A stretch of DNA of 64,000 nucleotides from Brachionus manjavacas. Lineage: Eukaryota; Rotifera; Eurotatoria; Ploima; Brachionidae. The DNA is taken from assembly GCA_019054805.1 (NCBI GenBank), contig JAHQIY010000002.1, positions 6,758,001-6,822,000 on the forward strand, written 5' to 3'. The position numbers and the translations under genes were made by a program. Shown here piece by piece: positions 22,440 to 35,084 of the stretch. Numbering within the stretch: position 1 is the first letter of the stretch; each line of letters starts with the position of its first letter. Below the pieces are notes generated by a model that worked only from the letters and a program-made list of their open reading frames with translations, was not told where the DNA came from and did not search any database.

Positions 22440-22625
22440 TTTACCTGAGCAGGCCAATTCAGATCAGAATATAGCATAACTTATCTAAGTCCCTTCCACA
22501 GTTAGTTAGTTACCTCTAGTGCTTTATTCCTTAGCTCAAGTAAATAATTAGCCACTTGAGCTATAGTTAGTCACCTGTTTATGCTGGTAAATGCTAACTA
22601 TTATTATAATTATTATTGTAATAAA
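22440..22625 (+). mobile_element. Retroelement 3' end with ATTATT tail
   Basis: A slightly GC-richer segment with self-complementary parts (TAGCTCAAGTAAATAATTAG, then CTTGAGCTA) ending in ACTATTATTATAATTATTATTG. The same tail style as the LINE end near 10735. Non-coding. Confidence 0.4.
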
Positions 22626-23815
22626 AAAATTTTAAGAGAATTTTAATGGATCAATTGAGTGAAAAGTTTTCGCATCCCAGATTTTCTGAGATAAAAGTTT
22701 GTGTCACAATATCACATCATCTATAACAATTAATGAAAATGCATCTCTTGGTTTATGAGCTCATTGATGTGTATAGTTTCGAAAACATTAAAATTAATGA
22801 GACAACAATTTTAGCTACAAATGATGGGATAAAATAAAAAACGAAAGACGGCCTTTAAACCTTTTTAAATTTTTTCAAACTATCTTCAGCAACTAACTGA
22901 GGCAAGTTCGGGAAACATTTAAATGATTCGAAGTATCTTGCTCATTAATTTACCTTAGTGTCTCTACTTCTTCAGATTCATCTTCATCAGAATCGGATGA
23001 TAATGATGATATCTACTAAATCAAATAAATTTTGAATTTTGAAGCCTAGTTTTACTGAAATTTAAAAAATAAAGAGGTAAAGTATAAAAGTTTTTAATTC
23101 TTTTTTAAATAAAATGAATTAAAGGCATGTAGGATTATCAATTAAATTAAAAAAAATATACTTTGTTGAATTTTTTAAAATAATTAATTTGATTGTTTAA
23201 TTTTCTAAATAAAGCCATTTTAAAATTGATAAAGTCTACCTACGATTTTTGTATTTTTTAAAATTTGTGCATCGAAATGCAAAAAACAATATTTCAATTA
23301 CAATTTGGGAGTAAGAAAATTTGGTTTTTATTTTTGAACTCTAATTTTTAAAATAAGCTTTCAAATTGCAGTCAAAAGACCTAGATATTTTAAATAAATT
23401 AAAAGAACGCATTGAAGAGACTTTTAAGAAAAATAAACTTCAAAAATAAATAAGCAATCTTATTTTATTTAGGAGTACAATTTTATAATTATAATATTCC
23501 TTTATAAGAAAAATTTATTAATTCTTATTAATTTCTAATTATTTAGTTTCTTGCATCAAATTGTCTAACCAAATGATTCGCATTAAGGAGAGAAGACTGC
23601 TTTATATTGACATTTTGGATTTTCATAATAACCTTCTAAAAATTACAAAAATAAAATTGTTTTTCATTAATTAAATCTGAAAAAATTGAGCTTTACAAAT
23701 TATGATGATAAAATAACATAAAACAAAATACTTTTGACTAAATTTCAATTAATCCTTAACCATTTTAATTAATAGTTACACCAATTTATTGAGTTTAAAT
23801 TCTCAATCTGTTGAT
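22626..23815. other. AT-rich intergenic; one short acidic coding-like segment
   Basis: On the minus strand about 23015-22955 reads SSLSSDSDEDESEEVETLR, between a TTTAG and a GTAAAT that could be splice sites. It is too short and isolated to call an exon. Otherwise nothing seen. Confidence 0.3.
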
Positions 23816-23819
23816 TTTC

Positions 23820-23968
23820 TTTTTCTTTTTTTTCGTTTTTAATTTTCTTTTAACTTTTTTATCCTTTTTATATTATTTTAATTTATTTATTTGTTTATCT
23901 TATTTAACTTTATTTATTTTTATTCTGAAGGAGCATTAGCTCTGTACAGACAAACAAATAAATAACAA
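23820..23968 (+). mobile_element. LINE 3' end, variant hairpin
   Basis: T-rich UTR, then CTGAAGGAGCATTAGCTCTGTACAG (hairpin GAGCATTAGCTC) and an AAACAAATAAATAACAAAT tail. A subfamily of the ends at 2335-2385 and 8175-8570. It abuts the minus-strand LINE to its right tail to tail. Confidence 0.7.
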
Positions 23969-23969
23969 A

Positions 23970-25255
23970 TGTAGAAGTAGCAGTAGTAAAAGTAAAACGG
24001 CAATTTATTCCAATCGTTCACAATTCTGTTGAAACAAAAAAGTTGAATCTGGGAAGACAATTTTTTACTTTTTCTCTATGAATCGTTTTTTTGTGCCTTC
24101 TTAGATTGTAAGCGCAACCTCAGATCGAAAATTTATACCGTTTACAAAATTTACTTTCTCCATTTTATTTACTAATTTGTACATTTAGATCAAATCACCT
24201 CTCAACCTTCGCATCTTCAGGTCACTTAGGCATAATCTCATAATTCGTTACGGGTATTCGAGATGCTTGAGCTCTGGAACAAGTTTCGTCGCTCTTCTCG
24301 GTACTTTTTCAAGCTCCGCGGTATCCTTTTCAAAAAACGGGCACCACGAACTTATAGTATATTCCACATGAGGTTTGACCAATGATGTGTATAGTAATCT
24401 GATGTTTTCTTGGTTAGGAAAATTAAAAGCTTTTTTGATAATTCCTTAAAACCCTATTTGCCTTAGCAGTACAATTTTTCACTTGTAAGCCCCACTTTAA
24501 ATCGTTTTGGATATAAATACCGAGGTATTTCTCACAAACCGACTTTGCCAAGAGTTGTCCACCCAAACTCTCTGACTTAATTTCATAATCAAACTTTGTG
24601 TTTGAATAACCAAAGTGCACAACTTTACATTTATCAGTATTAAGTTGAGTAGACCAATTCGTTGACCAATTTGATACTTTGTCTAAGTCCCCTTGAAGAT
24701 TTATCAAAGATTGGAAATTTTTAACAACTGAAATAATTTTCGTATCATCAGCATAAGATTCAAAGTTTGACTCAATCATCTCTAACATGTCATTAATGAA
24801 GATGACAAAAAGAATAGGTCCTAAAACCGAACTTGAGGTACATCACTTGTTATTTCAGTCCATTGTGAAGACGATTCTCCAAGTACCACTCTTTGTGTGC
24901 GCCCCGTTAAAAATCCATTGATCCAAGCGATTAGTTTCTCTCCAAAACCATAGAATCAGAGCTTGTACAATAATTTACGATGAGAAACCTTGTCAAAAGC
25001 TTTGGCGAAATCTGTATAAATAACATCTACTGGAAAGCCTTTTGCAAGAGCGTCTATAATGATATCAATCGTTTCAAGAAGATTGGTTGTACATGGCTTG
25101 TTTGGTAGGAAGCCATGTTGGACCCTAGAGATTAAGTCGTTCCCAATGAGATGCTTTAACATATACTCTTTTACAATACTCTCAAACAATTTACAGACAG
25201 CACTTGTGAGAGAAACAGGACGGTAATTTTTGGCTTCAGTACGACTTCAACTTTT
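23970..25255 (-). mobile_element. CR1-like LINE, degenerate RT to C-terminus
   Basis: Read on the minus strand from 25250: FESIVKEYMLKHLIGNDLIS, QHGFLPNKPCTTNLLETID, palm A DVIYTDFAKAFDKVSHRKLL, a frameshifted middle, palm C SYADDTKIISV, WSTQLNTDKCKVVHFG, then SLVKPHVEYTISSWCPFF and the RRATKLVPEL block. Order and motifs match a CR1/Jockey-type reverse transcriptase. The catalytic YADD box is intact, but at least two frame breaks and stops (around 24790-24955 and near 24430) make it a pseudogene. The 3' end near 23970 has a TACTACTGC-type tail. Confidence 0.85.
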
Positions 25256-27395
25256 ATTTAAGGGTGTAAGAATAAATAATTTTTTATTGTAAAAAACAAA
25301 ATTTAAATGAAATTAAAAAAATGTGAATTTGTAATTCTAAATTAAAATACAAATGGTTTAATTTTTTGTTTGAATTACAAAATGTATCCAATGTTGAAAT
25401 AACATTGAAGAAATGCGATGTTTCAAATATTTTTGTTTAGTTTCAAAAAAAATAATTTTAACAAAAAAGTTAAAATTATTCTATTAGCTATTATTCTATT
25501 ATTATTCGTTTAGCTATTTTGATTTAACTAAGCTCGGTCTGATCTAATCATTCGGTGACATTTGGCAAAATATTTAACTCTAGATAAATGTAGTAAATAC
25601 ACTTCTCATATTTATAAAGTAATTCAACACGTCTTTTTAACTTACTGAAATGCAACTGGCTTTTAAAAGAAATTTTTTAAATTTTGAATCTTTTTACTTA
25701 TCATGTGTTATTTTGTTTCCAATTTATATCAATTCAAAGTTATTTGTAGAAAAAATTGTAAAAAAATAAATAATTTATCATCAGTTTTAAAATTTTTTTC
25801 CTTTTTTCGTTAGAATAAATCTCAATTCAGTTTATTTTTTTTGTTATTCTTTTAGGTCTATAGAATCTATCAAAGCTAATTGATATTATTGCACTCATTA
25901 GTGCCATTTAATGTCTCAGAATTCTTCTTCAATTGCTCAAAGAATTGATTTGATATTCAAAAATGTGTATTTACCATATTAAAAAAATTTTGAATTATTT
26001 GATTAAATTTCTTTCTAAGAAAAATATATATTTTATATTGCGACTAGACTCGACTAAAGTCTGATTCAAAATATTAATTGATTTACTAATGTCGCTTAAA
26101 TTAGTTGTATTAGGTTCATGTAATTTATTCTACCATATTCTTCTAGCTTTTTAAATTTTTTTAAATCTATTTTGTTTTTAGTTCTATTAGATTCATTAGA
26201 ACAAGAGATGGAATTTCGATCTGTTTTAGCAGCATAGTTAGTCAATAATTGAATCTTAAAAAATTAAAATTTATACAAAAAATTATTGATTTTGGTAGCT
26301 GTCAAAAAAAAATTATTCAATAATCGGATTTAATAAAAAGACAGAAAATAATTGATACCAAATCCGATGGTTCTCTCCACTCTTTTTGAAATTGATGAAA
26401 ATACTGTTGGTTAATAACTAATGTTTTGATCAGAATGAGAGTGCTTAAATTTTGATTTAGTTTTTCACATTGAACTTGATCTATTTGTCCTAATTTTGAG
26501 TTGATTTTTGTAAGCTTTACCTTAAAATCTAAATTTTAAACTATCACTTCTTTTACTGTGATTAAAACCCTCTGATATTTCCATTGCTTATTAAATCAGA
26601 ATTTTTTAGACTCAAGTTCATTCTCCAGTAAGAAAAAAAAATCTTCATACTAAATTGTATTGACGTCAAATTCTTTGATTTTAATGTTAGATCAATCATT
26701 AAGACAAATGCTTAAAACAAACAATCAGAAATTTTCATCATAAAAGTAACCTTCATGTTCTTTATATTCCAAATTAACAAAGACTTTGTCTGCAATTATT
26801 AAATTTTTCAACTCACATGACTAGAACTAAAATATTTTTTATGATCTCCCTCTAATTTGATAAGCAATTTCCCTCTAATAATTTATAAGCAAAAGAGAAT
26901 TAATGTTAAATTTTCAAAATTTAAAATATTCTCAAAACTTTTTAAATGCGTAATTGATTGTATTCTGATTTAAAAATTATTTAAGCTTCAAAAACCCTAT
27001 AATGTGATTTCCAAAATTTTTAAATTTGCTCATAAATCGGCAATTTTATGAAATCTTTGCAGAAAGAAATTTTTAATAAATTTTACTTTCTATATTTCGT
27101 TGTGTTTATTGTTAAAATTATCAAAATGAATTTAAAATTTTCCTTCATTCAGATCAATTATTCTGACATTACGCAAGATGTAACAAATTGAGTCTAAGGC
27201 TTGAACCTTGCAAATCACTTGATTCATTTTTAAAATATTAAATTTTTCAGAAAATATTATCTGTAGGTTTAAAATATTTAGTTTCTGTCTATTTTTTATT
27301 CATTTCATTTTTTACTTAGTTTATGTCCATTAATTTAATTGAGAAAAAAACGTAAAAAATATTTACAAATTTTTTATTTTATTTAATAATAACAA
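25256..27395. other. Long AT-rich intergenic stretch
   Basis: No gene recognised. TAGCTATT motifs near 25485-25530 echo those at 1-100 and 46.9 kb. Nothing else seen. Confidence 0.4.
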
Positions 27396-27399
27396 AGAT

Positions 27400-28600
27400 A
27401 TGAACAAAGCAGTAGTAATAGTACAAATTTTGACTGTTACTGGCTAGCCAGCGAGTGTGCTGACAAGGTACACTAAGACAGCTTTTGGGATTTATTGCAG
27501 CTCATCCAGCAATCAACGCCTGCTTTAAAGCTGTTAACATTGGGGACTTCAACTAATTTATTCGGCAGCGAGTTCCATATGATAGCGGTTCTGTTGAAAA
27601 AAAGTTAACTCTATGCTGGAGCTTCGAAATTTCTTTGTGATATTTAAAGCAATGACCATGCATGAACTTGTATAATTGAACTAGATCACCTCTTTTCCTT
27701 CTTTCCACCAGATTTGGAATGTTCAAAGCCTTTAATCTGCTTTCATACGGTTTGTTTCTAATTCAATAAACAATTTTCGTAGCTTTGCGTTGAATTCTTT
27801 AAACATTATCACAGTAAGACTTTAGAATTGGAGACCATACAGGCACCGCAAATTCCAAAAGAGGAAGAATAAAAATTAAATACAGAGAACTTAAAATGAG
27901 CAAATGATTTCCTGATGCGACCTAACATTTGATTTGCTTTGTTTGTAGACTCTATCACTTGATTTTTCCATTTCAGATTTGAAAATTTCAGTATTGAAAA
28001 AAAACCCAAGGTCTTTTTCGGTTTCAGACGTTGATAAATGCTTATCATTGATAAAATAAGGAAAATCTTTGTATTTATGACCATAATGCATGACCACATA
28101 TTTCGATGTGTTGAAGAGAAGAAGCCAATCTTGAGTCCACTTGAAAACTAAATCTAAATCTGATTGTAGTTTCGCTGCACTTATTTTTGATACCGTTTGC
28201 GAGAAAATTTGAGTATCATCTGTGTAAATTTTGGCAACATTCTCTATTCTTTTTGGTAGATCATTGATTTACAAAATTGTCACTGGTTGCAAAATAAAAT
28301 GAATAAAAAGAGCTATGTTATATTTTGTTGTGATTGTTGTATTTTTCTTGGTTAATAAAGATTTTAAATCTAAATCTGTTTCAGAACATTATTAGCTATG
28401 ACTAAAAGAGGACTCAGAATACGCTCTACAAGACCAGATAATGGTCCGTCAACAACGAACAATAGTTGATCAATCACTGACCCTTGTGGTAAACCGCTAA
28501 AAATCTCAACCAAATCAGACAAAATTTCACCTTGAACAACTCGTTGTCTTCTATATTTCAATGAAGCTTCAATCCATTTTATTATCATACCATCAAAGCA
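27400..28600 (-). mobile_element. CR1-like LINE, degenerate
   Basis: Minus strand, from 28588: WIEASLKYRRQRVVQGE and FSGLPQGSVIDQLLFVV (palm B, normally GVPQGSVLGPLLF). About 100 bp of unrelated sequence (28265-28375) follows, then palm C reading YTDDTQIFSQTV, WTQDWLLLFNTSKYVVMHYG, a charged helix, and the block NKPYESRLKALNIPNL, RRKRGDLVQLYKFMHG near 27650-27760. The 3' end near 27400 has ATTACTACTGC like the previous LINE. YADD has become YTDD and the frame breaks repeatedly. Confidence 0.8.
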
Positions 28601-29145
28601 TCAAAGCAAAGATCAAATATTTTAGAGAGAAATTAAATACTTTTATCTGGAAAAAAATGTCAAACATTTAATAAATATTTTAAGCAAAAAAGTCTCTTTA
28701 AAAAATGAACTGGCCAATTCGCACACTTTTTTTAAGACAAAAATTAATTAACTTAGTAAAAACAAAATATATCAGTAGTGCAAGCAAACTTTATCCAAGA
28801 ATTTTGTTTCTATCAAGACACATTTGACAAATAATCTTTTAAATATATTGATTTCTTGTTAAATATCTGATTTTAAAAATATAGGTTCTCTTCTTAGGAA
28901 AAGAAAAAGAAGGAAAAAAATATTGAGCACATTTTGAGGAAAGGAAAATGCACAAATAGTCGAGGAAGAATAAAGGAAAAGTTGAGGAAAAAACGCGTAC
29001 AAGTTAGTTTAAGTTAAATTGTACTGTTAATACGCATGTCAAAAAGATAATTGTAAAAAAGTCAACAGTGAAAATGGAGACTATGCTATTCAAGTCCATG
29101 TAATTCACAAAGAAGCAATAGAAAATTTAAAACTCCTTCAAATTT
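28601..29145. other. AT-rich intergenic, nothing seen
   Basis: No coding or repeat signal recognised apart from the 8-bp target duplication TCAAATTT at 29138-29145 that belongs to the element on its right. Confidence 0.35.
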
Positions 29146-29775
29146 GAGGTATAGACAATGAAAATATTTAAAAATAAAAAATCCTTTCTGTACTTTTTGT
29201 ACTTTTTCAGAATATTATTTTATTTGGCCCTGTTACTTTCTGTACTTTCTGTACTTTTTGTACTTTCTGTACTTTTTGTACTTTTTGTACTTTTTCAGAA
29301 TATTATTTTATTTGGCCCTGTTACTTTTTGTACTTTCTGTACTTTATGTACTTTTGGTTCTTAATGGTAATAAAAAAACCTTTTATTAATATTTAACTAA
29401 TATTTTTCTTACCTTCAGCATACCCGAATCCCTAAACCAGGGCTCCGCCCCGGACCCCGTTTAAGTTTTAATAAAATTATTAAAATTATCATTAATCACA
29501 GAAACAGGGCCAAATAAAATAATATTCTGAAAAAGTACAAAAAGTAAAGAAAGTACTAAAAGTAAAAGGGCCAAATAAAATAGTTAAAAAAAGTACAAAA
29601 AGTACAGAAAGTATAAAAAGTAACAGGGCCAAATAAAATAATATTCTGAAAAAGTACAAAAAGTAAAGAAAGTACAAAAAGGAACAGGGCCAAATAAAAT
29701 AATATTTTGAAAAAGTACAAAAAGTAAAGAAAGGAAAATGATTTTTTAAAAGTTTGATCTCATTGTCTATCCATG
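29146..29775. mobile_element. hAT-like element with minisatellite inverted arms
   Basis: The ends read GAGGTATAGACAATG (left) and CATTGTCTATCCATG (right) and are flanked by TCAAATTT at 29138-29145 and 29776-29783. Each arm is a tandem minisatellite of about 60 bp, built from TACTTTTTGTACTTT blocks, TCAGAATATTATTTTATTTG and GGCCCTGTTAC. The array is on the plus strand on the left (29185-29360) and the minus strand on the right (29500-29740). The centre holds a GC-rich hairpin (GGGCTCCGCCC, about 29445). The 68- and 95-codon frames here are translated minisatellite, not genes. Confidence 0.78.
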
Positions 29776-30373
29776 TCAAATTTTGGTATGTTTCGCTATT
29801 TAAACAAGAACAATTTTCTCAACATTTAGTGTATTTTAAGAATAAAATGAATTTGATCAAAAATAGCATCCTATAATGATAGAATAAGTCCAGAGTTTTA
29901 GAAAAAAAAAAGTTTACAAGTTTCAAAACCCAGTCAGCACAAGTTCCGATCGATTGGAGTAGGACAAATTACCATGTTTCACAAAAAACTAGGTAAATTA
30001 GAAGCTGCAAATTTTTGATCTGCACGGAGGACGATTGGGGTAAATTTTGATGTAAAAAACAACATAAATATAAAGTGGATTGTCTGATTTTGTCGATGCT
30101 AAAATAACTTTACATATATATTAAATATTTTTAAGCTTAATATTGATTTATTTGAATGAATTAAAAAATTACATTATATTAAGTTTTTATTTATTTAAAT
30201 GTAAATTTTGTAAAATTATAAAAATGTAAAAAAAAAGTATTTAAACAATAAAATTTTAAACAGAATTTTTTTCTTTATTTTTTATTATATCCAAATCCAA
30301 AAATCCAAAAATAATAGTAATTTTATTAAGAAACTAAATAAACCGATTATATTTTTATTGAATTTTTTTTAAG
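29776..30373. other. AT-rich, nothing firmly seen
   Basis: No gene recognised. A slightly GC-richer patch near 29930-30050 (CGATCGATTGGAG; ACGGAGGACGATTGGGG) may be old repeat sequence. Confidence 0.3.
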
Positions 30374-30568
30374 AAACAATTGCATTCAAAACTAAAAATC
30401 AAATTTCAATCAAGTAGACGTGGTGATAATCCGTGTGATGCAGTAAAACAAGCCCGTCAAAAGTACACACCAAAAAAAAAAAGATATAAAAAAACAAATC
30501 AAGATAATTATTCAAGTGATGCAGTATTTGAATTACTTTTATCTACTATTCAAGAAACTAATTTCTAA
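30374..30568 (+). CDS. Possible terminal exon of an unknown basic protein
   Basis: An open frame without ATG follows TTTTTTTTAAG, a plausible splice acceptor, and reads KQLHSKLKIKFQSSRRGDN, then a lysine-rich part (KKKRYKKTNQDNYSSDAV), ending LLLSTIQETNF and a stop. AATAAAAT follows at about 30609. I do not recognise it and found no upstream exon. It could equally be a retroelement ORF1 remnant. Confidence 0.3.
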   Translation, partial: KQLHSKLKIKFQSSRRGDNPCDAVKQARQKYTPKKKRYKKTNQDNYSSDAVFELLLSTIQETNF

Positions 30569-30619
30569 AAAAACTTGTTTTCTTTTTAATTTGTTTTTTT
30601 TTAATTTTAATAAAATAGT

Positions 30620-31129
30620 TTAAATTCAATTCCATTTCTTTATTTTCTTGAACCATACCTTTTGTTAATAAGCAGCCTTAAAGATTTCGCTTCGGTAAAC
30701 CAATAACGATTATTAAAAGCAGTTTTTTTTTACATTTATATCATTTTTAACTAGTTTTACATTAATCTGAATTTTGTATTTTTACCTTAATTTATAAAAT
30801 AAAACTAACTTAAATGTAAATATTTAAAAATTTACATTTAGTTTGGTAACCGTAAGTTGTTATATATATGTAAAAAAATTGTTACCTCTATTGTTGTGTG
30901 TGTGTATCTTTGACTTTAATTTTCTGTTAACTCATAGAAAGCCCCATAAAGGATAATCTCATGCTTCATTTGAATACCTTTAACTTAGTCAGCAATTACA
31001 TTATGGATTTCATCCGTAATAAAAATTGTGAAACTCATTTATTGGAGACTTAAGACTTCCTGACTGGAAGTTTATAATTAAAAAAAACGGTCGATATTGT
31101 CTACATGATCTTGTAAGACTTTTGATAAA
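30620..31129. other. AT-rich, nothing seen
   Basis: No gene recognised on either strand. A short TG run (TTGTTGTGTGTGTGTATC) at about 30890 is the only simple repeat. Confidence 0.35.
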
Positions 31130-31425
31130 GAAACCCAAAAGTGACTTTTCTATCAGCTTTTTCAATTTGGATTAAGTGAGTCTTAAGTAAACTGAAAATT
31201 CTTCCTGAAGTTCAAAAGACAAAGAGGAGTACCTAGTAATGAGTGTTTATCTTGAAGGAATGTGCTTAGCCGTGTACCACAAGGCTAGTTTTGGTTCCCC
31301 TTCTTTTTGTTATTTCCATTAACGATTTGCCTAATAGAGTAAAATTTTGTGTAAGCAATTTGCCGACGACACAAAGGTTGCACGTATTTTTGAGGATTCT
31401 AAAGATACCGAAAAGTATTAATTAA
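31130..31425 (+). mobile_element. CR1-like LINE fragment
   Basis: Around 31265-31375 the translation gives LVLVPLLFVISINDLPNRVK (palm B/C spacer, normally LGPLLFVIYINDLP), then after a frameshift an FADDTK-like GCCGACGACACAAAG. Surrounding frames are broken. Short relic. Confidence 0.65.
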
Positions 31426-31674
31426 TTGGTCATAGTATATTTTTGTAGTTAATCAAAATTGACTTGACAACGATACTTGAAGCATTTTAATAAGCTAATT
31501 AAAATTAATATAAATACAAAAAAATTGACTTTTTTAAGTGAAAGGTGAACGTTTTCCTGAACCTGAACTAAAGTTCATTTTCATGCAATCATTCACATAA
31601 ACATAAATATCTAAGCAATTTGGAGATCAAAGTGTCCTAAATTATTTTTTTTTAAATTTTGTTTTTCAGGATTT

Positions 31675-32170
31675 ATTCAGGATTTAAAAATCCAAGACCA
31701 GACTTTAAAATTTTTTTTAAGTCCAAATCCGCATTTTTTTTTTCATTTTCAAAAGTAAAGTGTTTGACTAAAAGATGAGAGAGATTTAAATGAGTATTTT
31801 CTTTAAAAAATTGAATCTAAATAATAATTAAAAAAGGCACATATATTTAAAAAGTGAATTTTGTATTAATTTTAGAAAAGTTTTAAAAATTTTCCTTTTT
31901 TCCAAAGCAACCAAGATTTGGACAATTAATAATTTAACACAATTTAAGAATTTTCTAGTAATGATATTCATCGCAAAAAAAATTGTTAAGTTTTTGGACT
32001 TTTGGAAAAAAAGCAGAAAAAAAACGTAATTACATTACTTTTGAAAAAGAAATTTAAGTCTTTTCACGGACTTTTGAGAAAAAAATAAATAAAAAGTCCA
32101 AGTCCAGACTTTAAAATTTTAAGTCCGGACTTGGACTTGACTTGAGACTTGTGACTTTTAAACAACTCTG
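31675..32170. mobile_element. AAGTC-rich hAT-like relic
   Basis: The right end reads GACTTGTGACTTTTAAACAACTCTG (last base 32170), very like the right end of the element closing at 46401. Inside are many AAGTCC/GGACTT repeats, also in inverted form near 31690-31730. The left terminus and an 8-bp duplication could not be found. Confidence 0.5.
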
Positions 32171-33517
32171 GAAAATTCCGTGAATTAAAACAAACTCTTT
32201 TGATTTTGTCCATATTTTTGAAATAACTATTAAGAAAAATGGTTTGTTTGTAATTAATTATTAAAAATTATCGATTGAATTTTTAAAAATAGAAAAATGA
32301 ATGAAAATTATTTCCTAATTATTTTTGACTCTTTTTCTTGAAAGCTCTTTGATAGATTAATAGCTTTGAATTGTATCTTCATAAAAGGACCCGATTTGGT
32401 TGCTTATGTTTCTGAGTGAAAAAAAAAGAAAAAAATTCAATTGAAATATTAAATAGCAGTTTGTCTATGAACCATACATAATACTCAAACCTGAACCCAA
32501 ATCTAAAAGATTTTTTTTAAAGTGTATAAGAAAGTGTCAATTTTTTAAACTAAATTATTTAAAAACAAAACGCTTACAAAAAAAAGAATATTTAAGTAAA
32601 AAATCTTGAAATAATGTTTAAAATTTTTTTATAAAATGTCTTTTCTGAAAAGTTATTAAATTATTTTTGCATTTAATTTTTATTAATTTGTTAACGTGAC
32701 CGGTCTTTTTTTATGGAACTAAATATTCTAGTCACAAAAATCTGACCAAAAAATTGATGACCCGCTGGTCACAAAATAGAGACAACCGAACTAATGATAT
32801 GGCAGCAACTAACTTGTTTGAGTTTTATTTGATTAATCAGATTGTGACCAAGTTTCCTGACAAATTTTCTTTTATTAGTTTTTTATTTTATAACAGCTTT
32901 TATATTTGAGATGATATTTTTTAAATTTTAATTCATGCAATGGTTTCAATTTTCATTCAATTCATTTGTTGTGCGCTTTTTATAATTCCATGTCATTAAC
33001 AATATCTGTATAGATTTTAATTCCAATAATCTCAATTTATTTGAAAGAAACAAATTTATTTGAATGCTTTTTAAATTAATTTTTTAGATTTTTTTTGTGG
33101 GAAATTTAAATTAAAAAATGCAATAGATCTCATAGCAATTGAAATAGACAAAAATTTTCGGATTTTGAGATCATTCATAAAAAAAATATAATTAATTAAT
33201 AAATAGTTCAATTTTAAATCCTTATTAGGCAAATTTTACTAACTAAACCATTAATACATAATAATGATTATTTTTATTCAGATATTAAAAAGTTACTTTT
33301 ATTATTTAATTACGAATCTCTATCTTTTTTTTTAAATTTTTTCGAAAAATAAAATTTAATTAGATATTAGATTGAATTTTGATAAATGTTAAAAAAAATC
33401 GTTCTTAACTTCGTTTATTCAAATTGGAATTTTCGATAGATAGTGTAGTTTATTTATTTATAAAAAAATATTTTAATATTTTAAGAAAACCTTGAACAAA
33501 TGAATCTTAATTTTTTT
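32171..33517. other. AT-rich intergenic, nothing seen
   Basis: No gene, RNA or ordered repeat recognised. Confidence 0.4.
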
Positions 33518-33645
33518 TATTAGTAGTAGTAGTAGTAGTAAATATTGCTGGGACACAGAGGTACCTGTGTGGATGTAGGTTATAAGGCTATATCATATCA
33601 GCTCTTATCTGTTCTGCCAAAGGTTACACTCGATATACCTCGGTA
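33518..33645 (-). mobile_element. LINE 3' end with (TAC)n tail
   Basis: In reverse complement, sequence with the hairpin CACAGGTACCTCTGTG is followed by a (TAC)n run (33522-33541). Tail and orientation match the CR1-like 3' ends near 23970 and 27400. No coding part remains. Confidence 0.5.
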
Positions 33646-35084
33646 TATATTTAATATAAAAAATACGCATATTATTCTAAAATGAAAAAAGTTAAATTAC
33701 TATTAACTAGCGTTACATAAAAAAACAAATAAAATAAAAAACTTTTTATAAACTTCTTTTTATATAATCAATGTAAATAAAATACTAATGATCATTTATA
33801 TGAACCTAGATAATTTAAACTTTGAAATTTCGAATAAATCTAGTTTTTAATGTTAAAGAAACAAAGAAAACAATTTTTTTTTTTCATTTTTTGCTTGACG
33901 TATTTGCTAAAAAAAATCAATTTATTACCCATCTATTAAATCACTCTAATCTGATTCCTGTCAAGAATTATATAAAATATCGAAATAATTAAGAAAAAAG
34001 CTAAATAAAAATACCTAGATAGGAGCCAAATAATGATAGAGAAATTTCATTTAATCCATATTTTAGATAAATTTTTATGGTTTTAAACTAGCTTACATCA
34101 ATTTATGAATTATCAGACATTTTCCTTTTTTATTTAATACTGAACCTTGATAAAGCACTTAAATTTTTTTATTATCATTTTCATTTTGTTCATGCATTTC
34201 GGAAGCAAAAATATTTCATAAGTGAAAATAATCAATCTATAAACTTATTCATGAGTAAGGAATTTCAATATTATTTTTTGAAGAAGAGTCAAAATTATTA
34301 TCCGGGCTCATCAAACCTTATGTCCTGTCATGTGCTTCAAAATTTTTAACTTAATTATCATCATGCAAGATGTCATTAGCGCTTTTTGTATACATGTTTT
34401 CAAAATCACATCATAAATGCAATCTCCAAAACATTAAAAAAATTTTTCATTTTAAGTTTATTAAAAATCTTATTCTGATTACATTTTTCAGAGGCTAAAT
34501 TATTATTTTAGAATAAATGATTATGTGCCCACTGCGTAAAATGCCTTTTAGTAAAATTGTTATTTTTTAATCACAATAAAAATATTAGTAAGAATATTAA
34601 TATAATATAAGATATTCCTTTATAGATTTCTCTTGGATTTTTAGGAGTTATTCTGTTTTTCTTGTCAAATATTTTGTTTTGTCAATAAATCTAATTTAAT
34701 CAATTTCTTTTTTGAATGTCTTTAAATAAAAGGAATAAAAAAAAAGAAAAAAAAATATTTTTAAACTAATATTAAATTAAAGACTGATTTTTTGATAATT
34801 CAAATAAGATTCCTTTTAGCATTTACTATCAATTTTTTTGTTAGAATGAAAATTAATTACATTTTCTTATCTTGGAAATTTTTTAAATTAGATTTTGAAA
34901 AGTAAATAGTTAATCAATTTTTTTTTATTAAAATTTGCTTATTTTAATTAACGAAGAAGTAAAAAGGAAATTAAATAACTCCCGAACGAAAACTCACAAA
35001 TCTCAATCAAAATAAAATTTAAGATAAAGTGAATTTCTAAAAAAATTAGCAATTCAAAATCATTTTTAAAAAATAAGCCAAGTT
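33646..35084. other. AT-rich intergenic, nothing seen
   Basis: Contains the presumed 3' flank of the gene at 35085. No other feature recognised. Confidence 0.4.

Noticed and set aside
29158-29779. Leu/Phe/Cys-rich ORFs of 68 and 95 codons
   Set aside because: They are translations of the TACTTTTTGTACTTT minisatellite arms.
33522-33541. (TAG)n run considered as a CRISPR or regulatory repeat
   Set aside because: It is a trinucleotide tail adjoining a LINE-like 3' end in eukaryotic DNA; no spacer structure.
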